A DNA stretch of 64,000 nucleotides from CAWATG01 sp963785035. Lineage in GTDB: Bacteria > Actinomycetota > Acidimicrobiia > IMCC26256 > CAWATG01. The position numbers were made by a program, and so were the translations under genes. The stretch is taken from the NCBI GenBank assembly GCA_963785035.1, contig CAWATG010000008.1, forward strand, positions 23,527 through 87,526. Reading direction: 5' to 3'. Positions within the stretch are counted from its first letter, which is position 1, and every line of letters begins with the position of its first letter. Shown in pieces: positions 17,054-25,446 of the stretch. Below the pieces are notes generated by a model that did no database searches, had not been told where the DNA came from, and saw only the letters and a list, made by a program, of their open reading frames with translations.

Positions 17054-17422
17054 GGGAGGAAATCACCTCATGGCAGGTGTCCATCAAACCGGGTCAACTT
17101 CACTCGACAACGCGTCGTTCACACGCCAAGTGCGTCGCCGCCAAGGCGGAACTGCTCGCGGCCGCGCTCCGCTGGGGCGACAATCGCCCCTACGCGGAGA
17201 TTCCTGCGTGAGGCAACGATCCCAGCTACGCGAAGGTTTAGATCAGCCGGGTGCTAATGGTGGTGTTTGAGAGGGTCCCCAAGCCCGTCTGCGACGACTC
17301 CGCCGAGGACCGTCACCGCCTCAACGTCAGGCCGAGACGCGAGCCGGAGAGCACGACGAATTGCCCTCCTGACCGTCACTGCCGAGGGCCAGGTGCGGAA
17401 CCCGTCGTGAGGGGCTGACATG
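17054..17422 (+). other. Region without a confident gene
   Basis: A good ribosome-binding site (GGGGAGGAA) precedes ATG 17071, which opens a 66-codon frame of no recognisable character. A second frame over the same DNA reads a plausible helix (KAELLAAALRWGDNRPYAEIPA) ending at 17,212. This is probably the remnant of a small gene. Confidence 0.35.
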
Positions 17423-17462
17423 GCCGTGAGGGACCGATATAGCCGTGAGGGACCGATACGAT
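17423..17462 (+). promoter_or_regulatory. Tandem 17-bp repeat overlapping a leaderless -10 box
   Basis: GCCGTGAGGGACCGATA occurs twice with a 19-bp period (17,423 and 17,442). The second copy runs into TACGAT (17,457-17,462), a TANNNT box ending six bases before the ATG at 17469. The repeats are placed where an activator or repressor would act on this promoter. Confidence 0.45.
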
Positions 17463-17468
17463 TGTCGG

Positions 17469-18461
17469 ATGGCATCCGCCCAGACCGCAACGGCCTCCGA
17501 GCTCCTGGCTCGCACCCGTGATGGCGTCCTGCTCTACGGCCTGACCCCACCACGACAGACCAGCACTCCCGACCAGGCCGACAGCATCGCCGCCGCGGCC
17601 CTGGCCCGGCTCCGGTCGGTGCAAGTCGACGGGCTCATTCTTTACGACGTGGACGCCGAAGCCGAACGAACCGAGGCCCCGCGACCGTTCCCGTTCATGC
17701 CGATGATGGACCCGGCCTACTTTCTCGACCGTCACCTCACCGACTGGGCAGGCCCGGTGATCGTCTACCGCTCCGTGGGCAAATACACCGGCGACCAGCT
17801 GGACCACTGGCTGTCGGAAGCGGACCGCGACCGGGTGCTGACCGTGCTGGTCGGCGCGGCCTCCCGGCACCAGGTGGTCCGGACGAGCCTTTCCGAGGCC
17901 TATCGCCGGTATGCAGCGCTCTCACTCCCGCCGCGGATGGGCGGCGTGGTCATCGCCGAACGACACGCTGACTCGGGGACAGAGCACGTGCGTATGCTGC
18001 GCAAGCAGGACGCTGGCTGCGAGTTCTTTGTCTCCCAGGTCTGCTATAGCCTGGACCACACCCGCAACCTGCTCTCCGGCTACACCCACAGCTGCCGCGA
18101 CCGAGGCCTGGACCCGCAGCCGGTGGTGCTGACCCTGGCCCCGTGCGGGTCGGTGAAGACCCTGGAGTTCATGACCTGGCTCGGCATCGACGTCCCCGGA
18201 TGGCTACGCGCCGCGATCACTGGCGGTGACCCCCTCACCGCCTCATACGAGCAGTGCGTCTTCAACGCCCGCGCCCTGATCGCGCACTGCCGCCGCCTCA
18301 GCCTGCCGTTCGGGATCAACGTTGAGAGCCTCACCAACCGCAAACTCGAGATCGACGCATCCATCGACCTCGCCCGGGAGATCCGCAACCTGCTGGGCCG
18401 GACCCCTGGAAAGCCGAGAACCGACCCCCTATTCCCTGGGAGTGTCCGACAGGGTGTGTAA
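17469..18461 (+). CDS. Methylenetetrahydrofolate reductase-like protein
   Basis: This 330-residue TIM-barrel protein resembles MetF: VLLYGLTPP at the N-terminus, VDGLILYDVD, MGGVVIAERH, DAGCEFFVSQVCY, then VVLTLAPCGS and a C-terminal INVESLTNRKLEI. The family transfers reducing equivalents between FAD and folate, but homologues in actinobacterial accessory regions lack a proven role. The ATG at 17469 was chosen because of the -10 box and tandem repeats just upstream. It could belong functionally with the radical SAM and kinase-NUDIX genes further along, but there is no direct evidence. Confidence 0.7.
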   Translation: MASAQTATASELLARTRDGVLLYGLTPPRQTSTPDQADSIAAAALARLRSVQVDGLILYDVDAEAERTEAPRPFPFMPMMDPAYFLDRHLTDWAGPVIVYRSVGKYTGDQLDHWLSEADRDRVLTVLVGAASRHQVVRTSLSEAYRRYAALSLPPRMGGVVIAERHADSGTEHVRMLRKQDAGCEFFVSQVCYSLDHTRNLLSGYTHSCRDRGLDPQPVVLTLAPCGSVKTLEFMTWLGIDVPGWLRAAITGGDPLTASYEQCVFNARALIAHCRRLSLPFGINVESLTNRKLEIDASIDLAREIRNLLGRTPGKPRTDPLFPGSVRQGV

Positions 18462-18682
18462 CCGGGCGTGATCCGAGGGCCCGCGACTGGGTGTTGTGGC
18501 CCGCGGACAGGATCACGATCATGACGAGAACTGGGGATGCGACGACGGCACGGCGGCGTAGCGTGGCGGGGGTGCCGGATGCTGGGGATATGCGGGATTG
18601 GGCGGCCGAGCTGTCGACCGGACCCGCAAGCAGCTGGCCTCCACCTCGTCGGCTGGCGCGGCCTGGCCATCTGGTTGGCCGT
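18462..18682. other. Intergenic region without a confident gene
   Basis: An open frame from ATG 18521 crosses this stretch and runs antisense to the end of the integrase operon. Its Arg/Pro-rich composition looks like a shadow. The stretch lies between convergent transcription units. Confidence 0.3.
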
Positions 18683-18793
18683 CTACTGAGGCGAATGTGG
18701 CCGCTTCCACCTCGCATGCCGGACGACTGCACCGTACTGGGCGGCGAAGTCCGCCTCGTCGTCGGGGCCGCGCAGTGAAGGGTCGGACGTCAT
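18683..18793 (-). CDS. Short ORF coupled to the integrase gene
   Basis: This is a 36-residue frame whose ATG overlaps the integrase stop (ATGA). The start (MTSDPSLRGPDDEADFAAQY) has ordinary, acidic protein character, then the frame ends abruptly. It is probably the truncated first part of a gene that once followed the integrase. No function is assigned. Confidence 0.3.
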   Translation of the reverse strand: MTSDPSLRGPDDEADFAAQYGAVVRHARWKRPHSPQ

Positions 18794-20034
18794 GTCTCCT
18801 CCTCGTCCTCCTCGCTCTCGGCCTCATCGTCCCACGCCACGTCAGCCTCGGGGCCGGGTCGGCTCTCGGCCACGATGTCCGCGATGGCTCCGGCGGCTTC
18901 GGCCTGCATGCCAGGGATCACGTGCGCGTACTGCTGCAGGGTGAAGGCAGGGGTCGAGTGCCCGAGCCGCTCGCTCATCACCTTGACGGGGACCTCAGCT
19001 CGTAGGCCGATGGTCGCGTGAGTGTGCCGCAAGTCGTGGAGCCGAATGCGTCGAACTCCTGAACGCGCCACCAGCTTGTCGAAGGTCTGGCTGATGACAT
19101 CCGGGTGGATCGTCGTCCCATCCGCCTTGCCGAAGACAAGTTCGCTCTCGATCAGTTTCATACCGATCGCAGCGTGTTCCTCCGTTCGCATCTTGCGGTG
19201 CCGCCGCAGTACCTCGACGGTTTCGGGGTCGAGGTCGATGACGCGTTCGTTGTGCGACTTCGGTGTCGTCACCGTGATTTCGTACGCGACCGAGATCAGC
19301 GTCTGACGGACCGCAAGCCGCTTCCTAGTGAAGTCCACGTCGGCCCAACGGAGGCCGAGCAGTTCGCCGCGGCGCATGCCCGTCATCGCGGCGAGGTGCC
19401 ACAGCGCGTAGAGGCGGTCATCGCCAACGAAGACGAGAAACTGCGCGAGTTCCGGAGGCGTCCAGAACCGGATCTGCTTCGCGCTGGTCTTGCGTGGCTT
19501 GGGGGGTCGTGACGCGGCTGCGATGTTCCGGCTGACGAGCCCTTGGTCCGCAGCGTCAGCGAGGACCTTGCTCACCGTGCCGTGGATGTTGCGGACCGTC
19601 TTCGCGGACAAGCCACCACCGCCCCCGTTCCGACGCCCTTGAGTCATGAGGCCGCGGTAAAGGCTGTTGAGGTGCCCGGTGGAGAGCTGCTGGAGCGGAG
19701 TGCTGCCGAGAGCTGGGAGCACGTGGTTCTCGAGGTTCCTGCGGTACGAGTCCCAGGTGCTCTGCTTGACCTGCGTCTGCATCGTCGGCACCCAGTCCGT
19801 GCGGACGTATTCCGTCAGGGTCATCCGCTGCGGTGAGATGTAGGTCTGCTTGTCCAGGGACTGGATGACCTCGGTTAGTGCGAGTTCGGCCTCCCGTCGA
19901 GTCTTGAACCCCCCGTGCCACTTCTGCTTGCGCTTCCCGTCGTCGCCTGTTCCGACATCGACGACGGCGTACCAGAGTGTCTGCGTATTGCCTCCGCGCC
20001 CTTTCCACTGTCTCTTGTGAACGTGACCTCGCAT
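18790..20034 (-). CDS. int: Tyrosine recombinase, element integrase
   Basis: This is a protein of 414 residues. An AP2-like arm-binding N-terminus precedes a SAM-like core-binding domain (about 70-175) and the catalytic domain. Catalytic residues are visible: Arg at 221-222 in TGMRRGELLGLRW, Lys259, HDLRH (333-337), LGHS (358-361) and Tyr369 in QQYAHV. It would integrate and, with the excisionase, excise the element at tRNA-Met. The C-terminus is very acidic. GAGGGGA precedes the ATG. It is the downstream gene of the relaxase-excisionase run. Confidence 0.92.
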   Translation of the reverse strand: MRGHVHKRQWKGRGGNTQTLWYAVVDVGTGDDGKRKQKWHGGFKTRREAELALTEVIQSLDKQTYISPQRMTLTEYVRTDWVPTMQTQVKQSTWDSYRRNLENHVLPALGSTPLQQLSTGHLNSLYRGLMTQGRRNGGGGGLSAKTVRNIHGTVSKVLADAADQGLVSRNIAAASRPPKPRKTSAKQIRFWTPPELAQFLVFVGDDRLYALWHLAAMTGMRRGELLGLRWADVDFTRKRLAVRQTLISVAYEITVTTPKSHNERVIDLDPETVEVLRRHRKMRTEEHAAIGMKLIESELVFGKADGTTIHPDVISQTFDKLVARSGVRRIRLHDLRHTHATIGLRAEVPVKVMSERLGHSTPAFTLQQYAHVIPGMQAEAAGAIADIVAESRPGPEADVAWDDEAESEEDEEET

Positions 20035-20079
20035 GATCGTCCCCTCGTATCGAGGTGGAGAGGCTGACCATGACGCTGG

Positions 20080-20310
20080 TCAGCTAGCGGCCTTGCTCGC
20101 CGGGTCGGGGCTCGGCCCGAGCCAGGCGAGGAAGGCGGGGACAGGTACGAGGAGGCGCCGTCCCAAGCGCCGGGTGGGCAACTGCCCACGACGGGCCGCG
20201 TCGTAGGCGGCCGATCGGCCGATCCCCAGGAGGGACGCGGCTTCTTCCACAGTGATGGTAGTCCGGGAGGCGATGGACTCGAGGTCGATGCTGCGCGCGA
20301 TGTCGCTCAT
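20080..20310 (-). CDS. xis: Excisionase-type helix-turn-helix protein
   Basis: This is a 76-residue MerR-like HTH protein: TVEEAASLLGIGRSAAYDAA, then LPTRRLGRRLLVPVPAFLAW. This is the classic AlpA/Xis pattern, and its place directly upstream of the integrase supports a role in directing excision. The ATG overlaps the stop of the upstream 62-residue gene by four bases. Confidence 0.85.
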   Translation of the reverse strand: MSDIARSIDLESIASRTTITVEEAASLLGIGRSAAYDAARRGQLPTRRLGRRLLVPVPAFLAWLGPSPDPASKAAS

Positions 20311-20495
20311 GCCATCCACTCCGGGTTCCATTCGATCGCGAACGGCTCGGCGTTCCCGTGCGGCGCGAACGTGTCGATGGCCTCGCCGCTCGGGTGATCG
20401 GTGGTGAACGAGCCTGCCTCCGGGATCCACGAGGGGAACCAGATCGTCCCGTCTTCCCATTCGACGCACCACTCCGTTTCGTAGGTGAGGTCCAC
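20307..20495 (-). CDS. Small acidic Trp-rich hypothetical protein
   Basis: This is a protein of 62 residues with seven Trp and many acidic residues (WCVEWEDGTIWFPSW, IEWNPEW). The GTG start has AAAGGAGG upstream and the stop overlaps the excisionase start, so it is very likely translated. An acidic small protein between relaxase and xis could be a DNA mimic or a regulator, but this is speculation. Confidence 0.6.
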   Translation of the reverse strand: MDLTYETEWCVEWEDGTIWFPSWIPEAGSFTTDHPSGEAIDTFAPHGNAEPFAIEWNPEWMA

Positions 20496-20515
20496 GTTTC
20501 TTCCTCCTTTTATGT

Positions 20516-23500
20516 TCAGTTCCGTTCGATGCCGGAACGAGCGACCGAGGGTCGCTGCGACGTGAGCGGTGCGACCTCGCAGGCGAGTGCCATCTCGATG
20601 TCGCCGGTCTCGGGCGTGAAGCCGTTACCGGAGGCGTGGCGTTCCGCGAACCGCTGGCAGATCGCGGTGAGCTGCGCGAAGGTCGTGGGGTCGATGCCGC
20701 GCCGCATGGCGTCGATGAGGTGCTCCGCCACGGGAGCGAACACGTCGGTGCCGGTGTCGAACGACTCGCTGACGACAGCGAACGCGTAGGCGCGCAGGGC
20801 GTCCGTTGCCCCCTCGCGCTCGGTCCGCGCCGCCGGGTCGAGGACCGGTGAGCCAACGGCCCACTCCCAGTCGGAGCGTCCGGGCGGTGGGTGCCAGCGG
20901 GAACGGTAGGCGGCGACGGCGTTGAGAGCTGCCGACCAGCGCCGCCGGAGGTGGACGGGCCCACCGTCTGGTTCGGGGAACCGCGCCGTCCACTCGGCCG
21001 GGGCGACAGATCGAGGAGCTGGCCGAGGCGCGGTCGCGATGGCGTACTCGATGGCAGCGCGCTCGGGGCCGGAGCGGCGGAGCCGCTCGGACACGCTGTC
21101 GGTGAGGGGCGGCGGTGGTACCGCGGGCAGGTGCTCGCCGTCGAGCGGGTGGGGCGCCCTGGTGATGAATAGATGGTTCGACCGCCGGCCGCGGGTGATG
21201 TTCACGTAGGTCTCGGCGCGGGTCGCTCCCTCGTCGATGCGGCTCGTGGATGCCTCGTAGGTGGCACCCTGCACCGCGTAGCTGGTGACGGCGTAGGCGT
21301 GATCGATGCCGACGTCGCGCCGCCCACCGGGTCCGGTGTGCTCGTCGAAGAACAGGCGGGGGACGTCGATGACGCCTACGCCGGTGAACTCGATTCGCAG
21401 GACGTCGTCCGTGCCCTCGCCTTCGAGAACGTCGACGACGGTGCCGTGCGCGCCGTTGCGGACGTAGCGGTTCGGGTCACCGGGCACGTGCAGGTGGCGC
21501 GCCGCCATCCGAGCGACGACCTGGTCTCCGGCGGCGAAGCGCCGGTCACCGCTGGCGGCGATCTCGTCCTCGCCGAGCTCGCCCTGGGTTCGCAGCAGGT
21601 GGCGGGCGAGCCGGTTGAGCTGGTGTCGCGTGTGATGGCGGCGGTCGACCATCGGGTGGTCGTCTCCATCCTGGCGGGCATGCCACCATCGTTGGAGCAT
21701 CCCGACGTAGAGGTCGACATCGCTATCGGCCACGTGCAGGTGACCGGCGGCCTCCAGGATCGCCAGCGCCTCGTCGGGCCGTCCCTCCCGCAGCGCGACT
21801 GCGGCACGCCGGTCGGAAGCATCGGTCACGCGATGGCTGGTGGCGAGGTCCGGTGTCTCCGGGTGCAACTCGCACAGGAAGCGGAACATGCCGCCAGCCG
21901 CGACCGCACCGTGCTGGTAGGGGTCGCCGATGAGCCGTATGGCGCTACCGGCGCGCTCGGCGAGGTCGATGAGAGCATCGAGGTCGCGGTCGGACAGCGT
22001 GGAGGCCTCATCGACGATGAGGACAGTCTTGTCGTCGATGGGCAGCACCGGTCCCTCCCGGCGAGCGAGGAACCACGCCACCGTCTCGGCCGGGATGCCA
22101 GCACCTTCGGCGAGATGGCGGGTCGCTTCACCCTTCACGGCGGTGCCGACGACGCGGAAGCCCGCGTCCTGCCAGGCGGCTGCGGCGGCGCGCATGGAGG
22201 TCGTCTTGCCAGCACCTGCCCTACCGATGGCGCATTGCACCGCGTCGCCGCTCGTGCAGAACGCCCGGACGAGGCTCTCCTGCTCGGCCGACAGGTGCCC
22301 GGTCTCCTCGACGGCGCAGGTCACGAGCGCGTCGCTCACCAGCGCGGATCCAGTACCGCGACCGCGCTTGAACCGGTCGAGGACCCGCTGCTGCACCGCG
22401 AGGATCTCACGGGTCGTGAACAGATCCTCGGCCGCTATCCGATCCTGGCGATGTCGTTCGGGCGACTCGAGCGCGACGACATGGGCGCTTGCGAGGAACT
22501 CGTCAGCCAGGCGCTCCACCTCCGCCGCCGGGAGGATCAGCGGCTGGGGGCCACGGTCGGTCGCGAGGGGCAGGTCGATGAGCGTTACCAGCACGTCGGA
22601 ACGCGTGAAGACCGAGGCCCCCGAGCAGACCCCTTCGTCGGGGGAGGCGAGATGGTCGAACAGCGCCCGCTGGTCGACCGCGGTCGGGTGTGGCGTGATC
22701 CGGCCGGTGCACGCGGCGAGCCCGTCGGGAGTGAGGCCGCGGCGCGCGGCGCGCTCCCACCATCCGGCCACGAGCTCCCGGGGGTCGACGTCCTCCTTCG
22801 CTGGCCGCGTTGCCAGGACGATCGACTGCAACTCGTCGACCGTCTTCATCCGGCCGATCGCCTCCTCCAGTTCGGCGACGGCATCGTCGATCTCGTTGCG
22901 CCGTCGCGAGAACTCGCGAACGACCGACTCAGGGATGCCGTCGATCTCCCAACCACCCGACCGGCTCGGGCGCCAGGAGACACCGAGGCTCATCGTCAGC
23001 TGATGGCGCATCTCGGCGGTCGCCAGCGCGGACGCGGCCTGCGCGTGGCAGTACAGGCCGCGGGCGTCGAGGGCGCGGCGCGACCCGTGCTCATCGACCA
23101 CCGTGTTGGCGATGACGTTGTGGTGGTGCGGGAAGGGGTCGAGGGCCCGGCTGGTGAGGTGCCGGAACGACGCGACGGTCAGGCCCCGGACGAGTACCTG
23201 CTCCCCCTTGCGCCGCGCCGAGGCCGCATGCAGCTCGAGGTAGCCGATCCCGATGTCGTTCCCGGCCTCGATGGCACCGAGGACCGCAGCGCGCGTGTGG
23301 TCGTCGCCCAGCAGCGCGAGCACGCCGAGCGACTTCTCGGTGGTGAGGGTGAGGTCATAGCCGACTCGGACGGCGGGTGCGGCACGGCGTTCGAGGAACG
23401 CGACGAGGTCGCCCCGCTTGACGAGCCACTTGCTCTTGATCCCGCGCCAGGCGACGACATAGGCGCGGGCGGGTGTCCGACCCTCGGCGAGCGCCGCCTC

Positions 23501-24223
23501 GATTTCGGCGCGGTGGTCCTCCCATCGCCGGCACAACCCGCGTAGATAACGGGCGGTCAGACCGGCGAGCCGAGCTGCCTCGGCCACGCTCAGGAGATCG
23601 TCGGCGTCACCCGTCGAGGCGACCTCGGCAGCCACCGGGCCGCGCTCGCGAGCGAGTTCGATCCGTTCGAGCTCGTGGTCAGTGATCCACACAGTCCCGT
23701 CGGCGTCGACCAGGGGCACGAGGTAGCTCGCGCCCGGTTCGGCCGTGCCCACGCCCGTAAGGGCCGCGACGGCGATCCGCTGGCCAGCGGCGACGAGCGC
23801 CTCGGCCTCGTGGCGTGAGATCCCCAGCGCCGCCGCGACGTCTGGCAGGCCGTAGAGGCACGCTCCGTCAGCAGCGCGTCTCGTCTCCAGGCCCACACCG
23901 AGTGTCGTTCGGCGGCCAGCGGAGCCCTGGGCGGTGATGAGCCGGTAGCCGGTGCGCGGATCGCGACCGGCGAGGACGCGGGTGAAGTCCTGTGGGGCGA
24001 CCGCGCCACGGAGGACTGTTTCGGCGGCGCCGTGGCCGAGCCACCGCCCAGGCTCGCTGCCCCGGTCGGCGTAGTAGCTCGACGGGCCCTCGCCCGACGG
24101 GACGGGCGGCGACTCCGCCGGGTGCTCTGGCGTCCTGGGTTCCAGGTATCGGACGATGTCGGACACGACTTGGCCGACGGTCCGGCCGCCAGCTGAGCCG
24201 AGGGCGGTGATGGCGAACCTCAT
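20516..24223 (-). CDS. MobF-family conjugative relaxase with SF1 helicase
   Basis: This is a protein of 1235 residues. The relaxase part has the Tyr pair at 50-51, the DLTLTTEKSLGVL strand (290-302), FRHLTSR (353-359) and the three-His metal site PHHHN (365-369). An HTH-like insert (about 209-280, LSVAEAARLAGLTARYLRGL and WLVKRGDLVAFLERR) separates Tyr from the metal site. The helicase has Walker A GRAGAGKTT (667-675), VLIVDEAST (734-742) and later RecD-like motifs. It nicks oriT, stays covalently bound to the strand, and unwinds it for transfer. The start at 24223 has GGAGCC upstream. It is followed by the 62-residue, xis and int genes. Confidence 0.9.
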   Translation of the reverse strand: MRFAITALGSAGGRTVGQVVSDIVRYLEPRTPEHPAESPPVPSGEGPSSYYADRGSEPGRWLGHGAAETVLRGAVAPQDFTRVLAGRDPRTGYRLITAQGSAGRRTTLGVGLETRRAADGACLYGLPDVAAALGISRHEAEALVAAGQRIAVAALTGVGTAEPGASYLVPLVDADGTVWITDHELERIELARERGPVAAEVASTGDADDLLSVAEAARLAGLTARYLRGLCRRWEDHRAEIEAALAEGRTPARAYVVAWRGIKSKWLVKRGDLVAFLERRAAPAVRVGYDLTLTTEKSLGVLALLGDDHTRAAVLGAIEAGNDIGIGYLELHAASARRKGEQVLVRGLTVASFRHLTSRALDPFPHHHNVIANTVVDEHGSRRALDARGLYCHAQAASALATAEMRHQLTMSLGVSWRPSRSGGWEIDGIPESVVREFSRRRNEIDDAVAELEEAIGRMKTVDELQSIVLATRPAKEDVDPRELVAGWWERAARRGLTPDGLAACTGRITPHPTAVDQRALFDHLASPDEGVCSGASVFTRSDVLVTLIDLPLATDRGPQPLILPAAEVERLADEFLASAHVVALESPERHRQDRIAAEDLFTTREILAVQQRVLDRFKRGRGTGSALVSDALVTCAVEETGHLSAEQESLVRAFCTSGDAVQCAIGRAGAGKTTSMRAAAAAWQDAGFRVVGTAVKGEATRHLAEGAGIPAETVAWFLARREGPVLPIDDKTVLIVDEASTLSDRDLDALIDLAERAGSAIRLIGDPYQHGAVAAGGMFRFLCELHPETPDLATSHRVTDASDRRAAVALREGRPDEALAILEAAGHLHVADSDVDLYVGMLQRWWHARQDGDDHPMVDRRHHTRHQLNRLARHLLRTQGELGEDEIAASGDRRFAAGDQVVARMAARHLHVPGDPNRYVRNGAHGTVVDVLEGEGTDDVLRIEFTGVGVIDVPRLFFDEHTGPGGRRDVGIDHAYAVTSYAVQGATYEASTSRIDEGATRAETYVNITRGRRSNHLFITRAPHPLDGEHLPAVPPPPLTDSVSERLRRSGPERAAIEYAIATAPRPAPRSVAPAEWTARFPEPDGGPVHLRRRWSAALNAVAAYRSRWHPPPGRSDWEWAVGSPVLDPAARTEREGATDALRAYAFAVVSESFDTGTDVFAPVAEHLIDAMRRGIDPTTFAQLTAICQRFAERHASGNGFTPETGDIEMALACEVAPLTSQRPSVARSGIERN

Positions 24224-24383
24224 CGTCGGCTCCGGCCCGCGGCCGATGAGGGCCGCAGGTTCCCCGGAGGGGAACCTGCAAGTGTGTGTTTGGTGGAGGG
24301 GCGGGTCGAAGCGACGTGGGCGGTGGCGCGAGCGTGAGCGCGGCAGGCGACGATGAGTGGGGTGGTTGAGGCGACGGTGAGGT

Positions 24384-24912
24384 TCATCGGTGCAGGCTCG
24401 GGACGGCTCGGGCGGCTGGGCTGGGTTGGCTGAGGCGATCGAGGCGGGCGGCAACGTCGGTCGGGCGGCTCGGTGTGACGTGAAGCTGCGCGAGACGGTC
24501 GAGGTGCTCGCCGAGGAGGTGCACGTGGCGGTTCTGGCACCACTGCGGCAGCCGATCGAGCTGTCGGGTCGGGACTGGCGCCACCTCGGTGAACACCCCA
24601 AGGTCAAGGGGTTCCTCGGAGACCGCGAAGCGGAACCGGACGAGGCGATCGAGGGTGCGTTGCAGGCTGCCGTGACGCCCGGTGCTGGCTCCCAGGCCCA
24701 AGGAGCCGAGCCAGTTCGCCGATCTCGATCTCGACGTGTTCGTGTTCGTGCCACAGCACGGGGAGCCGTCGAAGCAGCAGGATGCTGGTCGGGCCGAGCA
24801 GCGGTGCCCAGCACTGCTCGATGTAGGGATGATCGAGACCGAACCCGGCTCGGTGGACTTGGGCCGATGGGTGCGGCACGGGATGCAGGCGTACGAGGTG
24901 TTGTGTCTCCAT
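24384..24912 (-). pseudogene. Conserved protein upstream of MobF relaxase, frameshifted
   Basis: The first frame (from 24912) reads VRLHPVPHPSAQVHRAGF, HPYIEQCWAPLLGPTS and LLLRRLPVLW up to ELARLLG. The protein then continues in another frame as LGASTGRHGSLQRTLDRLVR and TEVAPVPTRQLDRLPQW until 24384. One extra base in the CCC run at 24,697-24,699 explains the break. Proteins of this kind are found beside MobF relaxases in actinobacterial elements, and their role is unknown. It is the first gene of the transfer operon and directly follows the GGCCTAGT promoter motif. Confidence 0.65.
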
Positions 24913-24917
24913 GCATG

Positions 24918-24942
24918 ACTAGGCCATTTGAGAGACCGAAAC
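24918..24942 (-). promoter_or_regulatory. Shared transfer-operon promoter motif, copy 1
   Basis: On the minus strand this 25-bp segment begins GTTTCGG and ends GGCCTAGT, six bases before the first ATG of the relaxase operon. It matches the motif at 58,534-58,558 at 22 of 25 positions. The GGCCTAGT end is placed like a -10 element and the rest like an operator or -35. Confidence 0.6.
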
Positions 24943-24946
24943 CTCT

Positions 24947-25099
24947 CTCACCGTCTCGGCGGTGAGCCCAAACGTGAGACGGTGAGCCCCCCGGTGAGCC
25001 TCACGGTGAGACGAAGAGCGGAGCGTGACTGGAAGATCACGTTCCGATGTCGTTCTCACCCAGGAGTAGTCAGAGAAATTTGGTGAGGGTGAGTGCCGA
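24947..25099. other. oriT-like region, copy A
   Basis: This noncoding block lies upstream of the relaxase operon. It begins with at least five GGTGAG/CGTGAG-type iterons (24,949-25,012). An inverted repeat follows, CGTGA(8)TCACG (25,024-25,041), then AGAAATTT and GAGGGTGAG (25,074-25,093). A 43-bp core (25,017-25,059) and a 22-bp block (25,072-25,093) recur at 36.1 kb. Iterons, an inverted repeat and a neighbouring relaxase gene are what an origin of transfer looks like. The nic site is not identified. Confidence 0.5.
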
Positions 25100-25112
25100 G
25101 GAGAGTCCCGCT

Positions 25113-25349
25113 TCAAGGCACCGTTGACACGGTCCTGGTGACGTCCCGAGAGATCGTCTGCACGCTGATTCCAAGGTCACGCTCGACATCAGTGACCTTG
25201 CGGCCCGCTTCGACAAGATCGAGGACGCGGCGACGGAACTCCGGCGGATGACACCTGGCTCCGCCGCGTTCGTGAGGCGTCGCCGAGCGGCACGATGAGG
25301 CGGGCCTGGGCCTGTAGCGTGCTCTCGCCATGGCGTGACGAAAGTGCAC
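25113..25349 (-). pseudogene. Transposase OrfA fragment (IS3-like)
   Basis: The segment HPPEFRRRVLDLVEAGRKVT followed by DVERDLGISVQTISRD is the helix-turn-helix start of an IS3-type OrfA. The rest of the transposase is missing, and no second ORF or inverted repeats are evident. A different frame entering from 25,401 reads a signal-peptide-like MKSFLVGLFVLLATLATSA, which may be a small secreted-protein gene cut by this insertion. Confidence 0.6.
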
Positions 25350-25446
25350 TGGTAGCGAGCGTGGCCAGGAGCACGAACAGGCCGACCAGGAACGATTTCA
25401 TGAGAACATCGGTCACTGGCAAGCTCACGACGACTCTTTCGGCGCA

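Noticed and set aside
21173..23545. 790-codon open frame antisense to the relaxase gene
   Set aside because: High GC gives long shadow frames; it lacks domain character, while the minus-strand frame has all MobF motifs.
24390..24965. 191-codon plus-strand ORF upstream of the relaxase operon
   Set aside because: It is antisense to a recognisable conserved protein that merely contains a frameshift.
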